From the NCBI GenBank assembly GCA_013365325.1, contig JABVXV010000206.1, forward strand, positions 1 through 64,000: 64,000 bases of DNA, given 5' to 3'. Source of the DNA: Dipetalonema caudispina. Its lineage: Eukaryota > Nematoda > Chromadorea > Rhabditida > Onchocercidae. Below the pieces are notes generated by a model. The model was not told the origin of the DNA, did not search any database, and saw nothing but the letters and a program-made list of their open reading frames with translations. Of the stretch, positions 41,714-53,239 are shown piece after piece. The first letter of the stretch is position 1; the number at the start of each line of letters is the position of its first letter. The position numbers were made by a program, and so were the translations under genes.

Positions 41714-43526
41714 AAATCCCAAATTCACTGAAATATTTCTACACTACCAATGGTAAACTTACCACATATGTTTTGCAAAAACTGCTCTCGCATCTTCACA
41801 CACTAACTTATGTTTTACTTTCTTTTGCGCAATCAAATTTCGTGCCTACTTGCAGTTACTCGTAATATATTTTATGGTGCAATCCTGTCAACACTCGACA
41901 GAAACACATAACTCGTACAATACCAGGTCTTGTTTTATTTAATTTGCAGCTCGCTCAAATTTCGTGGAAAGCGCAAAAAGTAAATTTGACCAACAACACA
42001 AAATTTTCAAAACGATATTTTAGATTTCACCCTTTTAAATATCAGAAACAAAGGGACTTCTGTTTGCTGACATTACCTGAACAGAGAAATAAAGATAAAA
42101 TTTTAGTTTCAAAATAAGGATCTAACTGAAAAACAACATTAGCAGAGAACTTCAGGAAAAATAATCACTTTCTGCATGGAATGGTACAACGAATCAACGG
42201 CGATCACTGTATCGATTACTACCACTCCTGAAAGATTCCATCATTAAAATAGTGAAGCTGTGAAGATGTAAAAAATAAGCTTACCTTTATTGGATTTCCT
42301 TTGAAAAATCATACTAAGCATCAGAACTGTGCAGATTTCACAACAGGTAGTCCTCGTGGAATATGCTGTTTACTGGTACCAGCCCGACAAAACATCAATA
42401 TAATGAGCTTCGAGGAAATGTTTTTTAACTTCAATAAATAGATGAACCACTAGCAATTTGACAAACATGTTATGGGTAGATAAATGGACCACTGACGGTT
42501 TGATAAGTAGAGTCTCACTTGATATGCTAACGCTATTTTGAGAACAAGGCTTGATCGGTACTTGAGAAACAATTTGAATGTTGCACTGGCCACTTTTGAG
42601 CAAAATTAATTTACAATTCTGAACATTATGACAAATACCATTTAAATGACTTTAAAGCCCAAAGAGGAACAATGCCAGAAATCAGGGACAACCAAATCGC
42701 ATTACAACACTGTCACCAAAAAGACTAAAAACGGCCTTCATAACCCAAAAATTTCGAGGACAAAAAAAAAAAAAAAAAAAATTTGATCAGGAACGTACTG
42801 AGGAGCAGGACCCAGAAATACAAGTGCGCAAAATCGGACTTACCACTTGCAGTAGTACAATGCCCAATATTTCATTTAAAAGAATATCTTGTGATGTAAC
42901 CACCGATATTATTCATCGCGGAATCCAGCAATTTACACAATCAAATGCAGCCGATTTTGTAAAAGCTACCAGTATCCGCCCACCGTACAACTGTTAACCG
43001 AACCATCTACGTATGAGTAGTACCAAAATTTGGCTTGGCCGGCAGAAGCCGTAAGTGAGGATAACTCATTTCATTCGTACCCGAACACCAGTTTGCATAG
43101 TTCGGCCAATGCAGGACGGACCAGTTTATACATTAGCAATGCTTTCTTTCCTTTCATTTAAGAGAGACTGAGTACTGGAATATAAAGAAAAATGAATTTT
43201 AGAAACTTTCGACATAACCAGTTGACAGTTTGAAAGAGGATGAAGTATAAGTTTTAATGGGATACTTATATTCCTTATCAGTTCATTAGCCGCAGTTGTT
43301 CCGTTTCTTTTTTAGAATAAGTGAAAATCTTTCAAAACAAACATAGTTCATTGTGTTCAGATTGAAATCAAGGAGGTACACAAACCATCAGACACGAAAT
43401 GGAGCATGTTGAAATCAAGAGAAGGAAGCATATAGCATTAGTCATGAAGTAAAATATAGCAAGACATGAATTCTTTTGGATTCAATCTGATGCACAATCC
43501 TGAACGTGGTTCATCGATCAAAAATC
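41714..43526. other. 3' side of the RRM gene, including an unexplained GC-richer island
   Basis: Most of this stretch is unannotatable, but 42600-43120 is less AT-rich than its surroundings and contains an open plus-strand frame at 42791-42997, a short ATG frame at 43012 running into a GTAAGT donor, and a minus-strand GTAAGT donor near 42840. A long 3' UTR of the RRM gene could cover the right end. See findings. Confidence 0.4.
42791..42997 (+). CDS. Possible terminal exon of an unrecognised gene
   Basis: After TTTGATCAG, an acceptor-like border, an open frame of 68 codons runs to TAA. Its composition looks protein-like (ERTEEQDPEIQVRKIG at the start, NAADFVKATSIRPPYNC at the end), unlike the Phe/Lys/Ile strings of chance frames here. 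There is no ATG at its start, so it would need an upstream exon, and a poly(A) run lies directly before it. No family recognised. Confidence 0.25.
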   Translation, partial: ERTEEQDPEIQVRKIGLTTCSSTMPNISFKRISCDVTTDIIHRGIQQFTQSNAADFVKATSIRPPYNC

Positions 43527-45060
43527 CTACCTTCGATCACTACCATTTCCGCTGCCACTGTAACTGCTTCGATAACCGCCTCCACCATATGAGCGAGAGC
43601 TTCCTGATCGTCCTCCGTAGCCTCCGCCACCATATCCACCGCCTCTACCGCCATATCCACCATATGAACTGAAATATAAATTATGAACAGAGATTACTGA
43701 TTTCGGACAAACGTACTAACAGTAAAATTAATTGAATTTCAAATGACATTGCACAGCAGAGAAAATGATAGAGACAAAAGATCTGCAAAAATACAAACCG
43801 TGGCCCACCACCTCCTCGATAACCACCACCACCATAACGACGTGATGGTCCCCGTTCGCCTGGTTTTCTTGGTGGATGAGCTGTAGCCACTTTAATCTTG
43901 TTTCTTCCAATGTACCTATATCAGTAATAGCTGACGATACAATAAATTAATCAAATTATATACACAAGGCTTTAAGCTATTCCCTAATTCCAAAATTTTT
44001 GGATGTAAAATACATCAACTTCATCGTACTTTTGTTTTGTGTGATAATTTATATCAAATAAACCGTTTATGAATTTACATACGCGTTATTCATCTCTTTC
44101 AGCGCATCAGCAGCATCTTCCTTCGCTTTGAATGTAACAAACGCAAACAGCGGCGGATATGACGCCAACCAAACATTATCGATGTCGCCGAATTTCCTAA
44201 ATAGCTTAACCAATATGCAAAACATAATTTTGTGAACTAGTTGTCCAACAGCTTGCAAAGGTACCAGAGAATAAAATTCCCTAACCCGCATAGTGGTACA
44301 TACAAAAGAAACGCGTCCATGTAACAATCTTCTGTAAACTTTTATCATCTTTAAAAACATGATTCGGACGCGAGTAATCGTCTCTTAACTTCGTATTACA
44401 CATCAGCGAAAACATAATCAACTACAGCTGTGAAGCAAACTTTCCCCCAATACGTTCATGTCAGTTTTCAAAAAGTTTCAGAGGAAAGGCTTTGAATAAA
44501 ATACCCGAACGCATCTTTCAGATCATCCTTTCTCAAACTTTCATCGAAGTTGCATATATGCAATCGACCGAGCTGCTCAGCGGCATGATCAACTGATCTT
44601 GAACGGCTACGGCGACGAGGTGGCGTATTGCTGCGTGAGTCAGATCGTTCACTAAAAGTGTCACATATAATAACCAGAAACTATAATATCACAAACGATC
44701 ACTAAAAAAAAAAAGAAGACTTCGTTCTGACTTGTGCAACTCTAACCAAATTTATTTTAGGTTGAGACATCGAAAAATTTGGCCCGTTTTCTTAACGTGA
44801 ATAAACTATCACACTGAAACATAATAATTCAGGAAAAGGAGAAGCATTGAAATATGAGATCTACCATGAAATGAAAGCTAAAAAATGTATGCCAAATTAT
44901 AACATCATCGAATATATTTCTCGAATAACTCTCTCAACTAGTGGATTTTTAATATATTCACTTCTTTTCCTTCAATCAGCAAAAAAAAAAAAAAAAAAAA
45001 AACAGACCTTCTAGGAGAGTGACTTTTTGACCGATGACGATCGCTTCCTGATGATGACAT
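43527..45060 (-). CDS. RS/RRM/glycine-rich RNA-binding protein (SR-type splicing factor-like)
   Basis: Minus strand, five exons: 45060-45008, 44651-44505, 44196-44083, 43915-43799, 43668-43527, all in phase, 190 residues. The order is a short N-terminal Arg/Ser tail (PPRRRSRSRS, to about residue 37), one RRM (about 46-117) with RNP2 LHICNF (48-53) and RNP1 PPLFAFVTF (81-89), then a basic linker (PPRKPGERG) and a Gly/Tyr/Ser/Arg-rich tail of GGYGG-type repeats. The RRM most resembles the SRSF3/SRSF7 type (FGDIDNVWLASYPPLFAFV), which binds pre-mRNA and directs splicing and export in the nucleus. The tail is RGG/GY-like rather than an RS domain, so an exact orthologue is not assigned. The exon 3 donor is GTATGT at 44082; using the later GTAAAT would break the frame. 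It is the third gene in a head-to-tail minus-strand set. Confidence 0.85.
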
Positions 45061-45721
45061 TGTCACAGAACCAACCACACTACAAACAATCAATTCAATT
45101 TGATAATATCACAGCCAACCCAAACCAACACTACACCGTTACCTAAAAATCTATAAACCTATCACAAGCCCTAACCCGTGACAAACCTCCCACCTGCAAC
45201 ACAAACCAATTCGTCGCCTAAAATCAACCACGGGTTCAGAATCAATTCGCTAAGAGTAATTTTGTCTAAACACCTATTGAAGCCCTCTACCACGAAGCTC
45301 TATTTCCACCGAGGGGATGGGGGATGTACGAGCGTACGTTACATATTTTTAGGGTCTATACCATTTCTCCAATACGTTTAAATATTCTCTTGACGGAAAC
45401 AGAGAGGAGAATGGAGGAGGAATATTTTGAGATTTATTCTATATAACAGTGATTAAAATCGGAATCCAAAAACTTGATTGTATAACGGAAGAGGTATATA
45501 TTTGACAGTTTTAATTGTATATATAGGAAATATGAAGTAGCGGGAAAATGAGAGCTCAAATATTCGTCAATAAAAAACCGTATGTATTTTAAATCACTTT
45601 ATTGGTTCTCCTCTTTTACCACATCATTTAAAGAAAAAAAAAATCAATGAAAAATTAATTCAAACAAAATATACAACTAAATGCGAACAAAAATATCATT
45701 AATTCCACAGAAGCTGATCCT
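45061..45721. other. Gap between the RRM gene and the Lines-like gene
   Basis: 662 bp separating two genes on the same strand. It is less AT-rich at 45090-45330 (CCTATCACAAGCCCTAACCC and similar), likely 5' flank of the RRM gene. A plus-strand frame at 45178-45381 is open but unrecognised. Confidence 0.5.
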
Positions 45722-48388
45722 TCACATATTAGTCTCTAGATGATTTCCACAACTAAACTTGTGTGCTGAGACAGTGTCACTCTCCATTACTGTCTTCTGC
45801 AACTGTTCAACAATCCCAATTATGGGCATCACATTAAATGGAGCATCACCCGAATTTTGCAATCGTATACAAGAAATTCGTAAGTTCTCAAAACATTTCA
45901 CAATTTGCTTGTCGCCCGACTCTTCTTCACTAGATTTAGGTACCATTAGACATACTTCCTGCAATATTATTGTAATTATTCTCTTATTTAATGGCAGGTT
46001 CATCAACATAATGAATCCAGGAGGATAACCGAAGTTCTATGCATAAAAGAGAAATCTATTAAAATGTCAAATATTAACATAACACACACAACTTCACTTA
46101 AGTTCATAACAGGATATCCAAGTGCTGATGCACTACGAATAATCCAGTTACTACGTTAAAAATCAAAAAGAAGACAATATCTAAATATGAAATTAAATAC
46201 CCTTTCGATCTTCGAGAATGTGTAGGAGGTAGTAACAGGTAAATCTCCATGCAACTGCCGAATGCGGAGAGTTAGATCATTACCAGAAGGAACCGCTTTA
46301 CTCCGAGCGAACCGAGTTTTCTTATTTCTTTCATAACATCTAAACATTATACACAATGAACAGCACAGTCAAAAAAAATGTAAAAAGTCATCCTTTCCAA
46401 AAATTTCTCATAACTTGTAGACTAGACGCACCGAAAGTGCTGAATACAAAGTAGCGGAAAGAAATTATGGATCTTTCTGAATCGAACAGATAAATTCCTT
46501 TTTGTTGGAAGATGCCAATTTACCTCCCGAACACAAATTCATTAAAACAAAGCATGTGCAGAGTCAATACCATAATGCCGCTTCAAGTAAATTGATTATA
46601 CGAAGAAACATACTGTGGACACAAAAAACTACTGTATTGTTGCCCATCGACATCTCTCTGTTGTTTGATCAGCATTTTGAGGAAACGTAGTATGAAAGGC
46701 ACCGCGGCTAACTCCGAATGAAGCCAGTCCAGAACTACCTGTGTAAATTTTTGAAATAATGAAAGCAAAACAGTATATAAAAAAGTAAGAAGAGCCTAGG
46801 TCAATGACCTTAGTTTCGAAATTAACGATTACAAAAAAAGTATTTTTCTGGTAAGAATTGAAAATGTTATTTTAGTAATAAGAAATTTCCTCTCACTGAA
46901 GGGTCAACAAATAAAACAAAGCAGATATAAGAGATAATACCACACCTCATGGTCATAGGCTATTGAAAATAAAGTATGTCGGAACAACCACATGGCTTTG
47001 AGCTCAGGCGGCGTATCGCTAAAATTTTTGTGTAATTAATTCCCTTAACTATTTTACTGATATTCAACCTATTCTGCCATCAAGCTAGTTTTTTCAAATG
47101 AAATTCTCTCTCTCTAAATCGACTTTAAGTAAGTTCTTTGATTTCATTTTCAAACTGCATCAATTTTCTTAAAAGCTAACTCTAATTAGATAGTATTTTC
47201 AAGCGTCAAAAACTTCCGTATAATTATTGGCTTTAACTCAGAGGGAAAAAACCTGTCAAATGCACTATAATATAAATCTGAAAGGCGACACATCTCGAAC
47301 TGTTCACTGTCCATCATAGAGAATCAATACTGCTAAAAGATCTTTTAATAATTTATCGAAATTTACATTTTAGCAACTTCCAGACGCAGTAATGCAACAG
47401 CAACAGAAAGGCATCTTTCATCCTGTGCCAGTAAGGCTGTTGACAAACAACTATGTTGCGGAATCATACGAGTTGAAGTTTTTAATAAGTTCTGAATTTC
47501 ATTAGCATCTGAAAACAAGTGGCTGTCAAACAAACAGAAAATGCCATCAATTCCTCTCATAAATAGAAAAATCGTAATGCGACAACAGTTCAAAAAATTG
47601 GTAAAGATATGAGTATAATCTGAGGAAAATAATCACAAGTCACCATAAGTAAGATGCAAAATCTGCAACTAACCACTGATATTGATAGCAAGTGCGGCTG
47701 CATGCCAACAGCAACTGAGAAATGCGATTGCATTATTCAGTGGATTCGTTTCAAGGCCTGACTGTTTACCACCAAACCATACGGTCTCTATAGAATGAGA
47801 TCGATAATGCAAAAAAATTATGGATATGAATATCCGAGACGAAGTCATTAAAAATAGACACTTTATTTTACTCCCGCCAATTGGATGAATGATATCCCTC
47901 AATAGCCACTAGTTTAACAATTTCACTGCAGGATTCAAATAATATGCAAGATCTAACGCGCTATACGACATCACCAACTGATCAAACGTTACAGTTTAAT
48001 TAGAAAGAGGATGAGATTTCACTTCGAAAGAAATGATGAGAAAACCTGAAAACACTGGACGGAAAATGGACGAAAATTACATACCTGTACAGAAGTTAAT
48101 TTCCAAGACCACATCTTTCAAAATGTCAAACACGGAAACCACATAAGGTGTTTCGTCACCCAAATGCTTGTATCCAAAATAGCTTTTCTGCCACAAGCTA
48201 ATAAGAAAGCATTCAACAACAGAAAAGAAACGACGGCGTACAGGACAATCCGGAAGCGAATAAAGTGAGCGATCAAACAAGATCTTGCTCACCACTATAC
48301 TTGTTAGATCTGGATTATCAATATTTACATGGGATAATTCATCCAAAACTCTCTGAGCCTGTACTTCTTCCATGGCTTCAAGATTCAT
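45722..48388 (-). CDS. Lines-family (LINS1-like) protein, tentative
   Basis: Minus strand, seven exons: 48388-48085, 47787-47674, 47508-47367, 47018-46946, 46738-46614, 46339-46201, 46036-45722, giving 403 residues with every join in phase. It is an alpha-helical, probably soluble protein without signal peptide or membrane segment. The family call rests on two blocks. VVLDWLHSELAAVPFILRFL in exon 5 resembles the Lines region where a leucine-rich segment is followed by FLEYFLRYLK-type sequence. The C-terminal VKCFENLRISCIRLQNSGDA with PFNVMPIIGIVEQLQ resembles the short LINES_C domain (LR..I.RL...FPYN.LLxLLE). Drosophila Lines is a segmentation regulator and human LINS1 is linked to cognition; the molecular role is unclear. 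At 403 residues this is much shorter than human LINS1. Exons 5-6 are the least certain: the exon 5 donor GTATGT at 46613 was chosen for phase. Confidence 0.6.
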
Positions 48389-48865
48389 CTGCTTCCAGTG
48401 AATTCATCAGTATCCTTACAATAACCAATCGATTACATCGGTAACGCGAATCTAAGTGTAAACGTTCACGAATTAAATCACCTAGAACTTACCACTCATC
48501 CCATGGAATAATGATTTTACAAATTTATAAAACCCATGATGCTAGCAGAATACTGTTAAGGAATTAAAACATCGTGTTGAGTGTTCCAATTTTCTTAGTT
48601 TTGCAAACGTATGCAAAAAACAACGGCAGTAAATGTTACCAAATGCACAACGAAGGATTTTAATAAAATATTTCTTTTTTTTTTGTGGCAACGAACGATG
48701 CATTACATGTTTGTGTGTCTATATGTTTCAAAAAACAAAAGAATACGCATCAAAAAATTTTCACAGTCATCAGAAATATCGATAAAAAACAATGAAACGG
48801 GGCAAAACACTTTGACAGTAGAGCAATGAGTGACTTTATTAAGCAGATAGTTCCAACGATAGAAG
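48389..48865. other. Gap between the Lines-like gene and nap-1
   Basis: About 477 bp between two same-strand genes. The sequence just before the Lines-like ATG reads GGAAGCAG on the coding strand, compatible with a splice or trans-splice acceptor, but no polypyrimidine tract precedes it. Nothing else recognised; the open plus-strand frame 48611-48829 is not supported. Confidence 0.5.
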
Positions 48866-51549
48866 CTATTCATTATCGCTTTCGTCAGCCAGTTCTGTCT
48901 GAAACATTCATTTATTTAAAAAATTCTGCAATGATAAATATTCTTAAGAAAACTGCACATGATCGAAATATTCTCCGCTAAGTCTTATACCACCATTAGA
49001 AGATACAGAGAACAGAATAGTTTTGTTGATCCAAAGAAAGAGATGTAATTGCCACAAAATCTTACTCGGAAACCCATGGCAGTGTGGTAGTGGTACCAAC
49101 TAGGTAGTACCGAAATCCACGCAGTAACAAATATGCATCACGATAAGACGAGTGCTGATGGGCGGACTAAACAACTACCTACAATAACGGAATAGGTCCA
49201 AGAGGAACAGTACTGGAAAATGCACATTTATCATGCAACCAGCCAAATTAGATCTTAGATCACTGCAAACAATGACAAATTTCAAAGAAGAATAGAATAG
49301 TTGATTGAAGAACCTCATCTTCGTCTTCGTCGCCATCATATTCAAAAATATCATTCTCCTCTATTGCTTCCTTTGTGTAAAACAGCACTGCTCTAGGCAC
49401 AATTTGGTCACGGAATAACTGGCCAACTTCAAAATCGGCTTGCAATAGTTCCTGAGCTTCGGCATCCTGGAACTTAGGATTAATAAATCAAGCGGAACAA
49501 AAACCGCTCACCTGTACTAAGCTGAATATTCGCAACCCAGAATTTGCTCACCTCGTTCAACGGCCTTACTTACTTTCTTAACGAATGCTTACACTGCAAC
49601 TTATCAAATCTTCAACTTTCGAATAAACCAAAAACATACAACTATATAAAAGTACGAAGAAATGAAACAGAAAGAATGCTAACATCATCATCTTCATTGA
49701 TTTCATCCTTATTTTTCATAGGTGGAGGATCAAAAAAGTTGAAGAAAGAGTCAGCTTTGACCGTTTTGGTAATGAAGCGACCAGCACCATTCCCTTTCTT
49801 CTGCTTCTTTTTAATAACCTTCTTTGTAACGTTTTTCCCATCCTTCCAATCTATTTCGGTACTGTAAATACAATACATAAAATTAACACCGGCAAACTAA
49901 ACTACTATACTAGCAGTAAGGAGGCATACATATATGTCTTCCAATCAGCAGTTCATATCGATTCTTTCAGATAAATAGGGCAAAATTAAAGGAAAAAATC
50001 AAAAATAACTTGCCCCTTGGTATTGATTATTACTGGGCCGTCATAATCGAAAATATCGTCTTCATCAGGAGCAACTTGTAGGGTATAAAACTTCTTCAAC
50101 TCCGTCTGGGCGAAATATTCATTGGGCTCGAAATGGAATGTCAGAGTATACGACTAAAAAAGTTTGTCTAATAAAAACCCAAAATGTCTAAAACACAGCA
50201 TATATCAAACATCAAAATAACTACTTCGCAAAACTTCAGTTACAAGTTGTAATACTAATCATTTTCAAAGTCTTGTCAGTGATGAAATATACACTTATGT
50301 TTTAATATCTATGATGAAAAATTACATCCGGGTTAGTCTGCACATCACACGTGATATCAATGAGATGTTGAAGTATTGGTTCATCGTGCTCTTGGATCAT
50401 CTCACAAATATGATCTACATTTTTAAGCAGGTGCAACCAAAAATTTGGAACGCCTTTTGTTGGTTGATTAGGTTCCGGGGCTGATGCTTCTTCCATTTGC
50501 TGTAAATATTGGTCAAAAATACTCTACATGGAACATATCTACATACCAAACATATTCATTTAACATCTCAACATCTGGACATATTCAAACAGTGACTTGC
50601 AAAATTGAATGAATTTCTTTGAAAAATTCCCAGCAGTGACATTTACCTCTATTTCTTCCTTCGTATAACCGTGCAGGATGGGAAAATCAGCCTCGTCATC
50701 AGTGGGTTCATATTTACCCGTCACAATCGCCTTTCTCTGCAAGTAATACAAAGGATAAACCAAATTTTTTTTTTTGATCCAGCGATCGTCGAAGGAATAC
50801 TGTTTACCTACGTGAATACCTTGAAGAAACAACAAATCTATCGAAACTCACCCTCAATCAGCTAAACATGTATTAAAATCAATCCATCTTTGCAGAAGCA
50901 GAAACTATTTAACATCAACAGCATGCAATTCATTTCAGTATTTCTATGCAAGGAGGAACGCTGAAGAGCAAACCACTCATCATCACTGTGCACCATAGAG
51001 CGGGTTGTATCGTATAGAATTGTCAGTTTTTCTCATATTGCTAACAGCTTCATAACTTCTGGTATTGATTTCTTTTAGGAAGAGTAAATACAAAGGAAAA
51101 TGCGAGGCAAAAAAAAGACAATTTACCTTATCATGCAAAGCGTTGAACATAGGAGCGAATTCTACCTCTAACTGATGCACACGCTCATAGAAATGAGCTT
51201 CAACATTGATACCTAAACAGTGATTAATTAATATTTGGGAAAATAACTTCATGACATAAATTCCTAATTTAGCATCTTTGGTAAGTGTTAATTTCTCAAA
51301 ATCTTCCTTTTTTGGCTTATTTCAAAATCATTTCTACTAAATTCTTTCATCCCTATCATTCTATGTAAAAGCCAAATAAATGTATATAAGTGATGAAATA
51401 CAAAGAAATATACACGAACCCTCGACCTGTAGTTTCTTCAGTGCTTGAATTCGTCGTTTGATGCTTTTAGGAAGGGCGCTGATAAACTCCTTACCTTCCG
51501 TATCATAACCATTTGGTTTGATCAATTCACTAACATCCTTCGATTCCAT
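48866..51549 (-). CDS. nap-1: Nucleosome assembly protein 1 (NAP1-like histone chaperone)
   Basis: Minus strand, eight exons: 51549-51420, 51212-51127, 50736-50647, 50499-50326, 50153-50014, 49861-49684, 49466-49314, 48898-48866, giving 327 residues in phase. NAP1 proteins bind H2A-H2B (and other histones), shuttle between cytoplasm and nucleus and help assemble nucleosomes. Recognisable family blocks in order: FYERVHQLEVEFAPMFNALH (dimerisation helix), KAIVTGKYEPTDDEAD, GVPNFWLHLLKN, YTLTFHFEPNEYF, the EIDWKDGKNVTKK block with the basic KKKQKKG stretch, SFFNFFDPP, and an acidic C-terminal tail (FEYDGDEDEDE, ADESDNE). The length is at the short end of the usual 320-400 residues. The intron after exon 5 uses a GC donor (AAGGG|GCAAGT); no in-phase GT donor is present there. 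The last exon is only 33 nt. Confidence 0.95.
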
Positions 51550-53239
51550 CCCCTTATTCTTACTCTAAAACTTTACCAGTTCGATCCCACAAATCCGCAG
51601 CAATTCCAATCCCAGCCAACCGCCACGCAAAACCTTACCACAACTACGATTGCCACCAAATTAGACCTACCCCACCTTCATGTACCATTGGTCCATAGTA
51701 ACGCGGCCCTACTCAAATTCGCGAACTCGATATGAAACTGAGAAAACATTCCAAGCAATAGTTTACATTGACATCTAAGGAGAGATAGGAGAAGTGTCAT
51801 CGCTGATTGGGACTATCTATATTGAGAGTGGTATTGGTCAATAGGTAGTTGTGACAAGGCTACAACTTTTTCTAATTCTTTTACTTACAGTTTACTTTTA
51901 GTCATTGTAATCGCTTGCTTGAAAATTTCATATTTCAACAATCATATGTTTTTCATTTTCAATTTTCATTTTCCTTTATATCATTCGATGTATACATTTA
52001 TTTACTTTTAAATTTTATTTAATTTTTAGTACAATTTTTGAAGCCATTTACATCTCTCAAACGTTAAATTGATGAAATTTCATGATGAAAATGTTGCACG
52101 ACGGGAATTATTTATCCATATATTATAAGCTTGAACGGAAAATTTATATTTAAGCATTTTATTGCTATTTTTAATTACATGACAATAAATCGAGAAGCTG
52201 ATTTGCTCTTTTTTCATTCATAAATTTTCTGCTATATTACGAGTTAAAGCCAAGTGACATTTTCATTATCCATAGTTCCATTACATTAATCGACTGATAT
52301 GTTCAGAGTATACACTTGAAGATATTCCAAATTACTGTGATCACGTCAAATTATGATCACATATAGTATTATAGTCTTTAATTATTCTCATCGCTTCCGT
52401 GAAACGAAGTCCTTCTTTTCCGTTTTCAATCACAAATGCAATTAAAAAATCGTGAACGCTTCCAACCCTTGATATCATGATTTCTTATAATTTTTTAAAA
52501 CTTTCCATTGATAGCCATTTCATCGACGATCACATCACATATATCTTCTAATTTGTTCACATCAAACAGTACGATATCGCAGAAAATTACTAAGCCAATT
52601 GAATTGAACACATCGAAAACTATGCAAATTTATCAACTTGAAAGTACAAATAAGATGAGAATATAAGAGTAGAATAGAAATGTAAATGTTTACTACAAAT
52701 AACAATGTTAACATGAATTATTGTGTTGTTAATCATCTTATTGAATAATATTTTTTCTTTTGGAGGAAAAAGAAAAAAAGAAATAAGGCGAATAATGATA
52801 GTTATTGCTTGCTATGTTAGCTAAAAAAATTTTTTTAAAACTATCGGAATAAAAAAAATCCAGCAATTGATGTCAAATTGTTCAGAATTACTTTTTATCT
52901 AAAAGATAAGAAATAATTGTAACTATTCTTGAATATTTCAAAAAGGAAAATGGAAAAAAAAGCAATTTAAGACTTTGCAAAAATCTAAAAAAAAAAAAAA
53001 AAAAAAAAAAAATAATGCTAAATCAAAACAGTTCAGCAATATTTGTCCAAAACTGATAAATGTTATCAAAAATTAAGCATTTTCTTTTCTCCTCACTTTT
53101 TCAAAACTTAATGCATTTATCACTGCGTTAATATAATGTTTCTAATAGAATATTCAAATCTGGATGAAATAACGTTAGCTATTAACAAGCAAAAACTTTT
53201 TAGAAAAAAAGAATTATATGAGAAATCCGACAGATTTTC
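51550..53239. other. Intergenic region between nap-1 and the ground-like gene
   Basis: 5' flank of nap-1 (51550-51860, less AT-rich) followed by AT-rich DNA with an A-run near 52990. No supported gene; the plus-strand frame 51445-51735 overlaps nap-1 exon 1 in antisense. Confidence 0.55.

Noticed and set aside
42370..42603. 77-codon minus-strand frame
   Set aside because: It starts at TTG, not ATG, has no recognisable domain and no clear splice partners.
44067..44360. Longer minus-strand frame with its own upstream ATG over RRM exon 3
   Set aside because: The upstream part is intron that happens to be open; the RRM fold requires splicing from 44505 to 44196.
49080..49200. Possible structured RNA in the last nap-1 intron (GGTACC-centred pairing)
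   Set aside because: The pairing is short and palindromic, and no snoRNA or snRNA box elements are recognisable.
49544..49867. 107-codon plus-strand frame
   Set aside because: Antisense to nap-1 exon 6; Ser/Phe-rich mirror of the Lys/Asp-rich coding strand.
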